Below, one piece after another: positions 1 to 5,597 of a DNA stretch of 7,360 bases. The notes below the pieces were generated by a model. It saw only the letters and a program-made list of their open reading frames with translations. It had not been told where the DNA came from and ran no database searches. A program made the position numbers and the translations under genes. The DNA lies in contig JAFLCR010000118.1 in the NCBI GenBank assembly GCA_017302755.1, positions 1 to 7,360 of the forward strand, given 5' to 3'. The stretch comes from Alphaproteobacteria bacterium (GTDB taxonomy: Bacteria; Pseudomonadota; Alphaproteobacteria; Rickettsiales; JAFLCR01). The first letter of the stretch is position 1. Each line of letters starts with the position of its first letter.

Positions 1-697
1 GGATCTCATCCATCGAGTAGACGCTCATCGTCCTGGGCTGGACCAGAAGGCCTTTTCCGTTCTCCCCGCGCCGATAGCACTCATACGCCATGACGCCGCC
101 TTCCCGCCCGGCCAGGCAACGGAAGAAGGGCCGCACCTCAATGTCCATCAGCGCGTTCACATAACGCCACAGCTGCCTGCGCAGGGCAAGGTAATCCGTT
201 TCGCCGATTTCCACCGTATGCATCGCCCAGGGCCGCTCGGCGGCAATAAAACTGCTATTGCGTTCGCGCCCGCCAGCGCGGTCGTATTGTGCAACGCCTC
301 CCTCCGGAATCACGAAGACGATATTCCGCATCACCTCGATCATCGCCACCATCTCCGGCTCGATCACGGCAAAGCTGTTTTGGAAGAAGCGCGCACCATG
401 CAGGAAGCGCTGCCGGTTTTCCGCAAAAACGGTTTCCGCCGTCGCTCCTTCGGGCCACGGCTGAGTCATGTAGGTGACGGCGTATTGCCCATTTGCCCGC
501 GCCCGTTCCCATAACTCGCGGATGTAATGCTTCTCCGATTCCGGGTGCATGACAGCGTAGGCATATTCCGTCGGAGAGATATTAGACTGCACGGTCGGCC
601 GCGCATGCACTGGTTCGTTCAGATGCCCGGCCCCATCCAGAAACACGAGGCTGGACATGGCGTAACGATACATTGTCGGAACCCGGGCTGTGGCCAT
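1..697 (-). CDS. Uncharacterised protein, 3' end outside window
   Basis: The frame is open for 232 codons from an ATG at 697 to the left edge, so the C-terminus is missing. The start is supported by an AAGGAG ribosome site about ten bases upstream (RC of 708-714). Later in-frame ATGs (residues 9 and 14) lack an equal site. The protein looks soluble: no signal peptide or membrane span is visible. Residues 54-110 are aromatic- and charge-rich and probably helical. A hydrophobic helix or strand with several methionines covers 110-130, ending in an IVFVIPEGG turn. Aromatics and paired arginines recur at 169-210. I recognise no catalytic motif and no family. It follows the 85-residue gene on the same strand with a 92-bp gap that holds its own promoter-like signals. 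Codon use is GC-rich like its neighbours, so it is very probably a real gene of unknown function. Confidence 0.75.
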   Translation of the reverse strand, partial: MATARVPTMYRYAMSSLVFLDGAGHLNEPVHARPTVQSNISPTEYAYAVMHPESEKHYIRELWERARANGQYAVTYMTQPWPEGATAETVFAENRQRFLHGARFFQNSFAVIEPEMVAMIEVMRNIVFVIPEGGVAQYDRAGGRERNSSFIAAERPWAMHTVEIGETDYLALRRQLWRYVNALMDIEVRPFFRCLAGREGGVMAYECYRRGENGKGLLVQPRTMSVYSMDEI

Positions 698-725
698 GCA
701 GTGCCTTCTCCTTCATGAGGAGGGT

Positions 726-759
726 AGCCTAACATGCTATGTTTACGGTTTTCTTACGG
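726..759 (-). promoter_or_regulatory. Candidate promoter with 11-bp-period direct repeat
   Basis: On the minus strand CCGTAAG, AAAA and CCGTAAA (759 down to 742) form a 7-4-7 tandem direct repeat of one helical turn. Ten bases later comes TAGGCT (731-726), about 29 bases before the ATG at 697. An alternative sigma-70 reading is TTGCCG (762-757), a 17-bp spacer and TAGCAT (739-734), each 4/6 to consensus. The repeat agrees with the enterobacterial Pho-box consensus at about 12 of 18 positions, which is weak alone. It gains weight because the next gene upstream has the same layout. Binding by an OmpR/PhoB-type regulator is inference. Confidence 0.35.
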
Positions 760-789
760 CAATATTGGCGTCGAAGACCGTGGGCCCTA

Positions 790-1047
790 TCAGGCGAACA
801 ACGCGTCTTCCAGCGCCGGATCCGCGACGGCGAACGAGCTAAGCAGCTCCACAAGCCGTTCATTCAACGGAGATTTCACCACCACCGACGCCGCGCCGAT
901 ATGGGGCTTGTGGCAGGCGAATGCCTTGGCGAGCTTGTTACGGGCATGGCTGGCTTGCTGAATATCCGCGAAGCGCAAGAGCGTCACGGTTTCACCCGTC
1001 GCCGTACCACGTTGATAAACCGCCCTTAAAGTCACGCTTTTAGCCAT
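790..1047 (-). CDS. Small uncharacterised protein (85 aa)
   Basis: This is a complete 85-codon gene whose ATG at 1047 follows a GGGAG ribosome site five bases away (RC of 1053-1057). The protein is basic at its N-terminus (MAKSVTLRAVYQR). Residues 5-11 and 20-26 look like two strands joined by a Gly/Thr turn. A helix rich in Ala, Arg and Lys (30-44) follows, then a strand at 50-58 (IGAASVVVK) and a C-terminal amphipathic helix at 61-75. This suggests a small alpha/beta fold. No cysteine pair, zinc site or membrane span is evident, and I do not recognise the family. It lies upstream of, and on the same strand as, the gene ending the window at left. A Pho-box-like element stands 40 bp before its start, so phosphate control is possible. 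Function unknown. Confidence 0.7.
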   Translation of the reverse strand: MAKSVTLRAVYQRGTATGETVTLLRFADIQQASHARNKLAKAFACHKPHIGAASVVVKSPLNERLVELLSSFAVADPALEDALFA

Positions 1048-1071
1048 GTCGTCTCCCTCAATAATGAGTGA

Positions 1072-1105
1072 AACCTACCTTAAGAAAATGACAACGTGAT
1101 GACAA
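1072..1105 (-). promoter_or_regulatory. Pho-box-like element and -10 for the 85-aa gene
   Basis: Read on the minus strand, TTGTCAT, CACG and TTGTCAT (1105 down to 1088) are a perfect 7-bp direct repeat with 11-bp period. The Pho box is two CTGTCAT-type units separated by four bases, and by my alignment this site matches its 18-bp consensus at about 13 positions. Ten bases further lies TAGGTT (1077-1072), the place where PhoB-dependent promoters carry their -10. That would give a leader of roughly 18 nt, containing the ribosome site. A plain sigma-70 reading (TTGTCA, 17 bp, TAAGGT) is also possible. The orientation points at the gene starting at 1047, not at the plus-strand gene. Confidence 0.45.
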
Positions 1106-1203
1106 CAGGGATTTTTCTGTGCATGCCTCCCATGCGCGGCTTCACGAAAGCGTCACAAGCTTCCCCTATGCTCCTTTCACGACACACTTACAAGGAGTCT
1201 GCC

Positions 1204-1560
1204 ATGAGCCAGGACGAAGACGACGAAAGGGACACCAAGCCGATTTTTACGGAAGCATTCACGCTGGATCTGACCAAGCTGGACGAGGCCGTCAAGGCTC
1301 GCACCGCGGCGCTGCAAAAGGCGCTTGCCCCGTTTCATCCTATCGTCACCACGCATATCGAAAACGATTATGTTACCCACAACGTGGAGCTTCCGAGGTA
1401 TGAACGGAACAACTATGTCGACCTCATGCTGATTCAGCAGGGTCTAAAAAGAGAAAGCCTGCCTTTTATTGACCTCACTCAACTGGCAAACGGCAACACT
1501 CTTTCATTGACCACCAGCTTCCATGGCTTGCTAGAAGGCCAAAGCCGAGGCTACCTCTAG
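1204..1560 (+). CDS. Uncharacterised protein (118 aa)
   Basis: The ATG at 1204 follows AAGGAG (1192-1197) at ideal six-base spacing. An in-frame ATG at 1096 would add 36 residues of unlikely composition and read through this site, so I chose the internal start. The first eleven residues are very acidic (MSQDEDDERD). They are followed by a predicted helix (22-43, LDLTKLDEAVKARTAALQKA) and a region of short strands with aromatics (44-75). The C-terminal part contains IDLTQLANGNTL and LTTSFHGLL. No signal peptide, membrane segment or known motif is seen. The gene ends four bases before the convergent stop of pcm, and the two ends share a perfect 10-bp palindrome (CCTCTAGAGG, 1554-1563). It is divergent from the 85-aa gene. 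Function unknown; a soluble adaptor-like protein is only a guess. Confidence 0.75.
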   Translation: MSQDEDDERDTKPIFTEAFTLDLTKLDEAVKARTAALQKALAPFHPIVTTHIENDYVTHNVELPRYERNNYVDLMLIQQGLKRESLPFIDLTQLANGNTLSLTTSFHGLLEGQSRGYL

Positions 1561-1564
1561 AGGC

Positions 1565-2215
1565 TCACTTCCCCTCCACCAGGGGCACGAATCTCACGTT
1601 CATCAGATGGCGCGTGCGAATGCCTTCGGGCGTTTTCTCCACGCGCAGCAATATCTGCTCACTTCCAGTACGCCCGACCGGCAGCACCATAACGCCGCCC
1701 GGGGCCAGCTGGTCAAGCAGCGCCGCCGGCACTTCCGGCGCGGCAGCCGTCACCAGGATGCGCTCGAAGGGCGCGCCTTCCGGCCACCCGCGTGACCCGT
1801 CGCCGCAGCGCGTGACAATATTCGTCAGGCGAAGCTGCTTGAACCTCGCTTCCGCTTCCTTGAGCAGGGGCGCATGACGCTCGATCGAATACACCATCCG
1901 GCACAATTTCGAGAGCACGGCTGATTGATACCCGCTTCCGGTGCCGATCTCCAGCACCCGCATGCGCTCGCCCACCGAGAGCGCCCAGGTCATCCAGGCG
2001 ACCACGGTCGGCTGGCTGATCGTTTGGCCACAATCGATCGGCAATGCCGTGTCATCGTAAGATCTTAGCAGAAAAGTCGACTCCACAAACGCCTCGCGCG
2101 GCGTCTGCTCGATCGCGCCCAGCACGCGCGCGTCGGTCACGCCGTTCTTGCGCAGCGTCATGAGCAGGCGCAGCACGTCATTGATCTGCGGCGACGAATC
2201 ATTTTGGCGGAACAT
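1565..2215 (-). CDS. pcm: Protein-L-isoaspartate O-methyltransferase
   Basis: PCMT uses S-adenosylmethionine to methylate L-isoaspartyl residues formed by ageing of Asn and Asp, starting their repair in the cytoplasm. The 216-aa form from the ATG at 2215 has family length. The N-terminal helix region carries NGVTDARVLGAIEQTPREAFV (19-44). The substrate loop has PIDCGQTISQP (59-69), with the conserved T-I-S-Q-P. SAM motif I is VLEIGTGSGYQ (87-97). A YSIER strand-end acidic motif lies at 109-113, CGDGSRGWPEGAPF at 137-150, and the post-II strand ILVTAAAPEVP at 153-163. GGVMVLPVG (173-181) closes the core. An upstream in-frame ATG at 2281 would add 22 residues but has no good ribosome site, whereas GAGGGG stands six bases before 2215. 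Many proteobacteria keep pcm beside surE; here both neighbours are unknown genes, so it is probably transcribed alone. Confidence 0.93.
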   Translation of the reverse strand: MFRQNDSSPQINDVLRLLMTLRKNGVTDARVLGAIEQTPREAFVESTFLLRSYDDTALPIDCGQTISQPTVVAWMTWALSVGERMRVLEIGTGSGYQSAVLSKLCRMVYSIERHAPLLKEAEARFKQLRLTNIVTRCGDGSRGWPEGAPFERILVTAAAPEVPAALLDQLAPGGVMVLPVGRTGSEQILLRVEKTPEGIRTRHLMNVRFVPLVEGK

Positions 2216-2281
2216 GGGCAGCCCCTCGGCAAAAACCGGGCTGTCGGGGGAGCGGGCAGGCATGAAAGCATCGTTCTTCAT

Positions 2282-2473
2282 AAGGGAGACACCCTATCGG
2301 CCATGCCTTAAAACCAGGTTAAACACGGGCCACAGATGTAGCGCTTCTCTTTAGGAAAACAAGCGCCTGGCGCCATTCGGGAAATTTGCAGAAAATGCAA
2401 GATAATAGAAAGCATTGGGTAAGGATAAGGGCGTATCATTGAGAATTGTTGCGCCTCTTACCAGTCAGAACCG
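2282..2473. other. Divergent intergenic region with three short dyads
   Basis: This 192-bp gap separates pcm (minus) from the 234-aa gene (plus). It holds GCGCTT-N14-AAGCGC (2341-2366), GCGCC-T-GGCGC (2362-2372 region) and TTGCA-GAAAA-TGCAA (2386-2400), followed at once by GATAAT (2401-2406). The dyads look operator-like, but no good -35 stands at correct spacing from GATAAT. I could not assign a promoter to either gene with confidence. Confidence 0.3.
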
Positions 2474-3178
2474 ATGCCCCATCTCTCCTCCCCTACCGAA
2501 TCCGAATCCGCCCGCGCCGAACGCGAAGAGCTTGCCCCCTATGGCCGCAAGCGCATGGCCGAGCTGTGCGCGGCGTATGTCGACACGGTGCGCGCCGCCG
2601 CCTGGCTCGTGCAAACCCTGGGCGAAAGCGACACCCGCGAACTGACCTCCGACGAGGACGGCAACACCCCCGAGCAGCGCCGCCAGAAACGGCTGAAGGC
2701 GCTGGCCATCGCCGGCCAGGCCGTGGACGGCGAAATCCGCTGCCACACCATCGCCGACAACCTCTTCCTCACCGCCCGCGACATGGACAGCTTTCTTGAT
2801 CAGTGGAAAGAGGAAACTGGCATCGGCCGCGCCGAAGCGAACTTCCACGGCATGGCGGGCCACAGCTCCGCCACGTCGATCTGGGAGAAATTCCTGAAAA
2901 CCCCTTCCCCCGCCGCGCCCACGGCGCCGCGCGCGGAAATGGCACTCTCCATCGCCCGCCTGAGCATCTGGCAGACGAGTTGTCAGGAAGCCGCCGCGCT
3001 GATCGTGGAGCTGGTGCAGCACTGGAGCGGCAACACGCATCTGGCCGCGCGCGCGCTGCGCATGCTGCCACATGTCAACGCGCTCAACAACGCCGCCTTC
3101 GACATCTGGGCCCAGGTGACGCAGAACCCGGCGGTGCAGGCGGTGCTTTCCACGGATGCTTCTTCCAGCGTGCACTAG
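2474..3178 (+). CDS. Uncharacterised helical protein (234 aa)
   Basis: This is the only ATG available after an in-frame upstream stop, and no clear Shine-Dalgarno precedes it, so translation may be weak or leader-dependent. Codons are strongly GC-ending, as in the neighbours. The sequence predicts mostly helices: 15-50 (acidic then basic, with AELCAAYVDTVRAAAWLVQTLG), 65-90 (basic, QRRQKRLKALAIAGQAVDGE), 91-116, and 152-185. A Pro/Ala-rich linker (143-152, TPSPAAPTAP) splits the protein into two helical halves. The C-terminal half has repeated Trp positions (166, 184, 212) and LNNAAFDIWAQVT. No signal peptide or membrane segment is evident. It converges on the terminase large-subunit gene with a 34-bp gap. 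That adjacency hints at, but does not show, a phage or packaging link. I do not recognise the family. Confidence 0.7.
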   Translation: MPHLSSPTESESARAEREELAPYGRKRMAELCAAYVDTVRAAAWLVQTLGESDTRELTSDEDGNTPEQRRQKRLKALAIAGQAVDGEIRCHTIADNLFLTARDMDSFLDQWKEETGIGRAEANFHGMAGHSSATSIWEKFLKTPSPAAPTAPRAEMALSIARLSIWQTSCQEAAALIVELVQHWSGNTHLAARALRMLPHVNALNNAAFDIWAQVTQNPAVQAVLSTDASSSVH

Positions 3179-3212
3179 CCGCCAGCCGTGGGAGAGCTAG
3201 CAGTGACAATAT

Positions 3213-4664
3213 TCACAACTCCCGAATCCGCGCCTCTTGCTTTCTTCTATCGCGCGCCCAGGTGAGATACTGGCTAAGCGCATCCACCTGGTCGTCATGC
3301 GCACCGTGCGGAAACGCCAGCAACTCCATCTCGAACTCCGCCGCCCATACCGCGCCTCGCGGCAACGCCAGCTTCCCCGCCTCAATGAGCGGCGACACCG
3401 CGGCAAGCCGCGTCACCTTGTCCTGCCGTGGCCGGACCGCAACCACCGGCAACCTGGTCGCACTGCGCAATTCCTGAATCAGCGACTGCCCGCTTCCCTT
3501 ATCCTCGATCAGCACCGCCTGCGGGTTCCACGCTTGCGCGAGCGCGATCACCCGGCGGCGCAATTCGGGAAAATCCCATCTCCCGCGCGCCACATGCAAC
3601 AACCGCCATCCGTTTTCCTCTTCCGCGAAGGTGAGACAAACGCTGTAATCCGCCGCCCCGCCCACCGCGAACGCCGTATCCCACGACTGGTGCACCACAT
3701 AAGAATCCTCCTTCTTTGAGGGGGAGGGATGGATGAGGGTTGCTGATGCCTCTTTCCGCCGCAGCCATTCCGGCTTGATCATTCCCGAGCCCGCCGCCAC
3801 CGGCTGCTGCTGATATTGCGCCGCGAACGCATACGCGCCAATCTCCGCGCGAATGCGCGCGAGCGTCGCCGCGTCCTCGCGCGCGGCGTGCAGCACATCG
3901 CCTACAACGCGCTCATGCGCGCCTCCTCCCGGCCACACATAGGTCATTGGCGCTTCCGCGACCGCGGGATAGGAAAGCAATTTCCACCCCTGGCGATGCG
4001 CGAGCAGATGCCCGGCCAGATCCTCCGCATGCAGGCGCTGCATCACCACCACGGCGACGCCGCGCCGCTTGTCGTCGAGCCGCGAGAGAAAGCTGTGCTC
4101 GAACCATTCCACCGCCAGCGCCCGCGCTGTGGGCGACATCGCCTGCAGCGGCGTCAGCGGATCATCGACGATCAGCACGTCACCGCCTTCACCCGTCACC
4201 ATGCCCTCCACCGACGTCGCGAGCCGAAACCCGCGCGCGGTCGTCATGAACTTTTCTTTCTCATTCTGGTCGGACGCAAGCAGCGTTCCCCCGAACAACT
4301 CCCGGTACCACGGCGACTGCAGCATCATGCGGCAATCGAGCGAATGTTTCACCGCCAGCGCCCGCGCGTAGGACGCGCAAAGAATGCGCGCCTTCGGATC
4401 CTGGCCGAGCATCCACGCCGGCCACGCCACGCTGACGATGAGAGATTTAAGCCCTCGCGGCGGCATGGTGACGATCAGCCTGCGCGCTTCCTCCTCACCG
4501 CTGCGCGCCGCCTCAAGCCAGGCGGCGAGATGGCCCAGATGCCAACTCGGCGCAAACACCGCCCCAGGGTGGACCATGGCCACGCATTTAGCGACGAAAG
4601 AAGAAAAATCCGTCCGCAGCAGCCGCAGGTAAGCGGCCCGCACGCGGCTGAGTGACGTTGTCAT
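3213..4664 (-). CDS. terL: Phage terminase large subunit (TIGR01630-like)
   Basis: Large terminases are the ATP-driven motor and nuclease that package phage or gene-transfer-agent DNA into capsids. The 483-aa protein has both domains. The ATPase has a Walker A-type loop MPPRGLKS (67-74), where Leu replaces the usual Gly before Lys, as I recall for many alphaproteobacterial members. It also has LCASYA (95-100), the GFRLATSVEGMVTGEGGD region (145-162), Walker B VLIVDD (163-168) and a coupling segment VVVMQRLH (205-212). The RNase H-like nuclease has acidic residues in SWDTA (Asp329), VLIEDKGSG (384-392) and HDDQVDALSQ (456-465). Length and motif order fit an intact gene. The start is nine bases after the upstream terS-like stop, implying co-translation, and the leader carries AGGAAT. 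The linker between domains (about 303-325) seems longer than usual. No capsid genes follow, so it is an orphan, perhaps domesticated, module. Confidence 0.92.
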   Translation of the reverse strand: MTTSLSRVRAAYLRLLRTDFSSFVAKCVAMVHPGAVFAPSWHLGHLAAWLEAARSGEEEARRLIVTMPPRGLKSLIVSVAWPAWMLGQDPKARILCASYARALAVKHSLDCRMMLQSPWYRELFGGTLLASDQNEKEKFMTTARGFRLATSVEGMVTGEGGDVLIVDDPLTPLQAMSPTARALAVEWFEHSFLSRLDDKRRGVAVVVMQRLHAEDLAGHLLAHRQGWKLLSYPAVAEAPMTYVWPGGGAHERVVGDVLHAAREDAATLARIRAEIGAYAFAAQYQQQPVAAGSGMIKPEWLRRKEASATLIHPSPSKKEDSYVVHQSWDTAFAVGGAADYSVCLTFAEEENGWRLLHVARGRWDFPELRRRVIALAQAWNPQAVLIEDKGSGQSLIQELRSATRLPVVAVRPRQDKVTRLAAVSPLIEAGKLALPRGAVWAAEFEMELLAFPHGAHDDQVDALSQYLTWARDRRKQEARIREL

Positions 4665-4672
4665 GAAAAACC

Positions 4673-5050
4673 CTATTCCTGCCGCACCCGTTCGCCGGCT
4701 TCCACATAGCGCCGCATGATGGCGACATCCTCTTCCTTGAGCGCCCGCGCGCCCTCGCCGTCCTTCTCAGGTTTCGCCACGCCCTGCTCGATCTCCACGA
4801 GCCGGATCAAGGTCTGCGATAATTTCACCAGCGCCGACACATAGGTTTCCTTTTCCCCGAACAGCGCTTCGGAAAGCGGCTTCTGCACCCGCTCGCACCG
4901 TTCCAGCTCATCAAGCAGCCGCACCGTCAGCTGGCGCGCGCGAATAATCGTATCGCGCACACCCGCCTCCTGCTTCGCGGCAATGGCAGCGGGCGACACA
5001 CCGCGCCGCCGCCTGCTCTTCGGCACGGTGCCAGGGCTGCGCGTCGTCAT
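4673..5050 (-). CDS. terS: Probable terminase small subunit
   Basis: This 125-aa gene directly precedes terL on the same strand with an 8-bp gap, the classical terS-terL order. The ATG at 5050 follows AAGGAA (5058-5063) by seven bases. Small terminases bind the packaging site and regulate the large-subunit motor; they are short, helical and weakly conserved. Here a very basic N-terminus (KSRRRRG, 11-17) could contact DNA. Helices follow at 31-55 (VRDTIIRARQLTVRLLDELE), at 68-92, where the heptad-like VSALVKLSQTLIRLVEIEQG could oligomerise, and at 105-124. A canonical helix-turn-helix is not obvious. The call rests on position, size and helical makeup, not on a recognised signature. It could also be an unrelated accessory protein. 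The outer edge of a dispersed repeat overlaps its ribosome site. Confidence 0.55.
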   Translation of the reverse strand: MTTRSPGTVPKSRRRRGVSPAAIAAKQEAGVRDTIIRARQLTVRLLDELERCERVQKPLSEALFGEKETYVSALVKLSQTLIRLVEIEQGVAKPEKDGEGARALKEEDVAIMRRYVEAGERVRQE

Positions 5051-5061
5051 AGATGGGTTCC

Positions 5062-5179
5062 TTGTTCGTATGCGCCCGCTTCCTCCTTCGCTCTACGAGC
5101 TACGGCGGGACAAGCCGCTTCCCGCTGCGCGCCTCCGGCGCTCACATGGAACGTCGCGTGCGCGCGGGCTGACGGCTCT
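5062..5179 (+). repeat. Interspersed repeat copy A, split by a 40-bp insert
   Basis: The core at 5119-5179 is 59/61 identical to copy B and closely similar to inverted copy C. It contains a perfect hairpin GCGCC-TCC-GGCGC (5129-5141). The outer edge that B and C carry next to the core (TTGTTCGTWTG) is found here at 5062-5072, followed by CCCGCT (5075-5080). It is separated from the core by 40 bases (5081-5120), after which CCCGCT recurs (5121-5126). Removing one CCCGCT plus the 40 bases restores the continuous arrangement seen in copy C. Confidence 0.85.
5081..5120 (+). repeat. Putative 40-bp element nested in repeat copy A
   Basis: The segment is flanked by CCCGCT on both sides, as expected for a target-site duplication. 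It contains a small hairpin GCTC-TAC-GAGC and the string CTACGGCGGGACAAGC. I associate that string from memory with short repeats in alphaproteobacterial genomes. No second copy exists in this window, so its status as a mobile or dispersed unit is inference. Confidence 0.4.
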
Positions 5180-5263
5180 TTGTTCGTTTGTTCCCGCTGC
5201 GCGCCTCCGGCGCTCACATGGAACGCCGCTTGCGCGCGGGCTGACGGCTCTGGGAGGTTCCTT
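5180..5263 (+). repeat. Interspersed repeat copy B
   Basis: The core at 5191-5251 repeats copy A in tandem with a 72-bp period and only two mismatches. The edge TTGTTCGTTTG starts at 5180. Beyond the core, GGGAGGTTCCTTT (to about 5263) resembles the matching flank of copy C, so the full unit is probably near 80-85 bp. The internal hairpin GCGCC-TCC-GGCGC lies at 5201-5213. CCCGC at one end and GCGGG at the other allow a longer imperfect stem. It lies between the 35-aa gene and terS, both on the minus strand, so it would be transcribed into any read-through RNA. Confidence 0.88.
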
Positions 5264-5314
5264 TCACCATCCCAATAGCGTTGTCCCGCGGCTTACCCGC
5301 AGGATCGATTGGCG

Positions 5315-5320
5315 TATAAT
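5315..5320 (+). promoter_or_regulatory. Consensus -10 (TATAAT), antisense to 35-aa gene
   Basis: A perfect TATAAT lies on the plus strand just beyond the stop of the minus-strand 35-aa gene. The best -35 options are poor (CTTACC at 5292-5297 with a 17-bp spacer). Transcription from here would start near 5327, cross the whole 35-aa gene as antisense RNA, and could continue into the cupin gene with a leader of about 270 nt. A perfect hairpin GGAAT-CAAT-ATTCC (5326-5339) sits at the predicted RNA start and overlaps the stop of the 35-aa gene. Function is inferred only. Confidence 0.3.
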
Positions 5321-5329
5321 TTTAGGGAA

Positions 5330-5437
5330 TCAATATTCCTGAGGCGAAGAAGCCGCCGACACAAACCGGCGGCACGCGCGGCGCACGCCCAGATAAATCA
5401 CCACCGAAAGCGCAAAGATCGCCAGATTTTCCCACAT
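5330..5437 (-). CDS. Small single-span membrane peptide (35 aa)
   Basis: The ATG at 5437 is preceded by AGGAG (RC of 5448-5452) and a closer GAGGGA. A consensus TTGACA -35 lies about 90 bp upstream. The peptide begins MWEN, has a hydrophobic stretch at residues 5-19 (LAIFALSVVIYLGVR), then a basic cluster RRACRRF (19-25) and a polar tail. The positive residues after the span predict the C-terminus in the cytoplasm. A longer in-frame reading from 5575 would add 46 residues of non-coding character and run over the promoter, so I prefer the short form. The size and shape resemble small stress or respiratory-complex peptides and type I toxins, but I do not recognise it. The plus-strand TATAAT beyond its 3' end makes antisense control conceivable. 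Confidence 0.6.
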   Translation of the reverse strand: MWENLAIFALSVVIYLGVRRACRRFVSAASSPQEY

Positions 5438-5489
5438 AAATCCCTCGCTCCTGTTGCAAGCTTTATTGCGTTGTGCGCGCATTGGCTTG

Positions 5490-5532
5490 CGCATCTTACA
5501 TTTACGATGCGGCCGGAAACGCCTCTTGTCAA
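5490..5532 (-). promoter_or_regulatory. Candidate promoter of the 35-aa gene with overlapping dyad
   Basis: On the minus strand TTGACA (5532-5527) is a perfect -35. After 17 bp comes CATCGT (5509-5504), which keeps the A at position 2 and the T at position 6 of a -10. The expected RNA start is near 5497, about 60 bases before the ATG. A perfect dyad CGCATC-N10-GATGCG (5490-5511) covers the -10 and start point, as a repressor operator would. The same dyad overlaps a weak plus-strand -10 (TACGAT, 5503-5508), so it could also affect the cupin gene. Confidence 0.4.
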
Positions 5533-5597
5533 GAAAAACGCTCCCGCCTACGCCTAAGGCGCGTGATAACGCCAACCCTTTCTTTCATGGAGACTTC

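Noticed and set aside
255..512. Minus-strand 85-codon frame inside the first gene
   Set aside because: It lies in another frame of the 232-codon partial gene, which has a proper ribosome site and continuous coding character.
1554..1563. CCTCTAGAGG palindrome as a bidirectional terminator
   Set aside because: It has no loop and no U-tract, and includes the stop codon of the 118-aa gene, so chance is likely.
2465..3175. Long minus-strand reading frame (236 codons) opposite the 234-aa gene
   Set aside because: Its His/Arg/Gly/Val-rich composition and mirror position are typical of an antisense shadow in GC-rich DNA; the plus frame has the better codon pattern.
3179..3212. CTAGC-N16-GCTAG inverted repeat as a terminator between the convergent 234-aa gene and terL
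   Set aside because: Only five pairs, a long loop and no U-tract on either strand.
3816..4655. Plus-strand 279-codon frame inside terL
   Set aside because: It is Arg/His-rich with no motifs, and the opposite strand encodes a complete terminase with all key residues.
5050..5251. Tandem repeats A and B as a CRISPR array
   Set aside because: Only two tandem units, about 61 bp long with an 11-bp gap, and an inverted copy elsewhere; none of this fits CRISPR geometry.
4983..5342. Plus-strand 119-codon frame with repeated AARLRRSHGT peptide
   Set aside because: The peptide repetition only reflects translation through the DNA repeats, and the frame overlaps the terS-like gene antisense.
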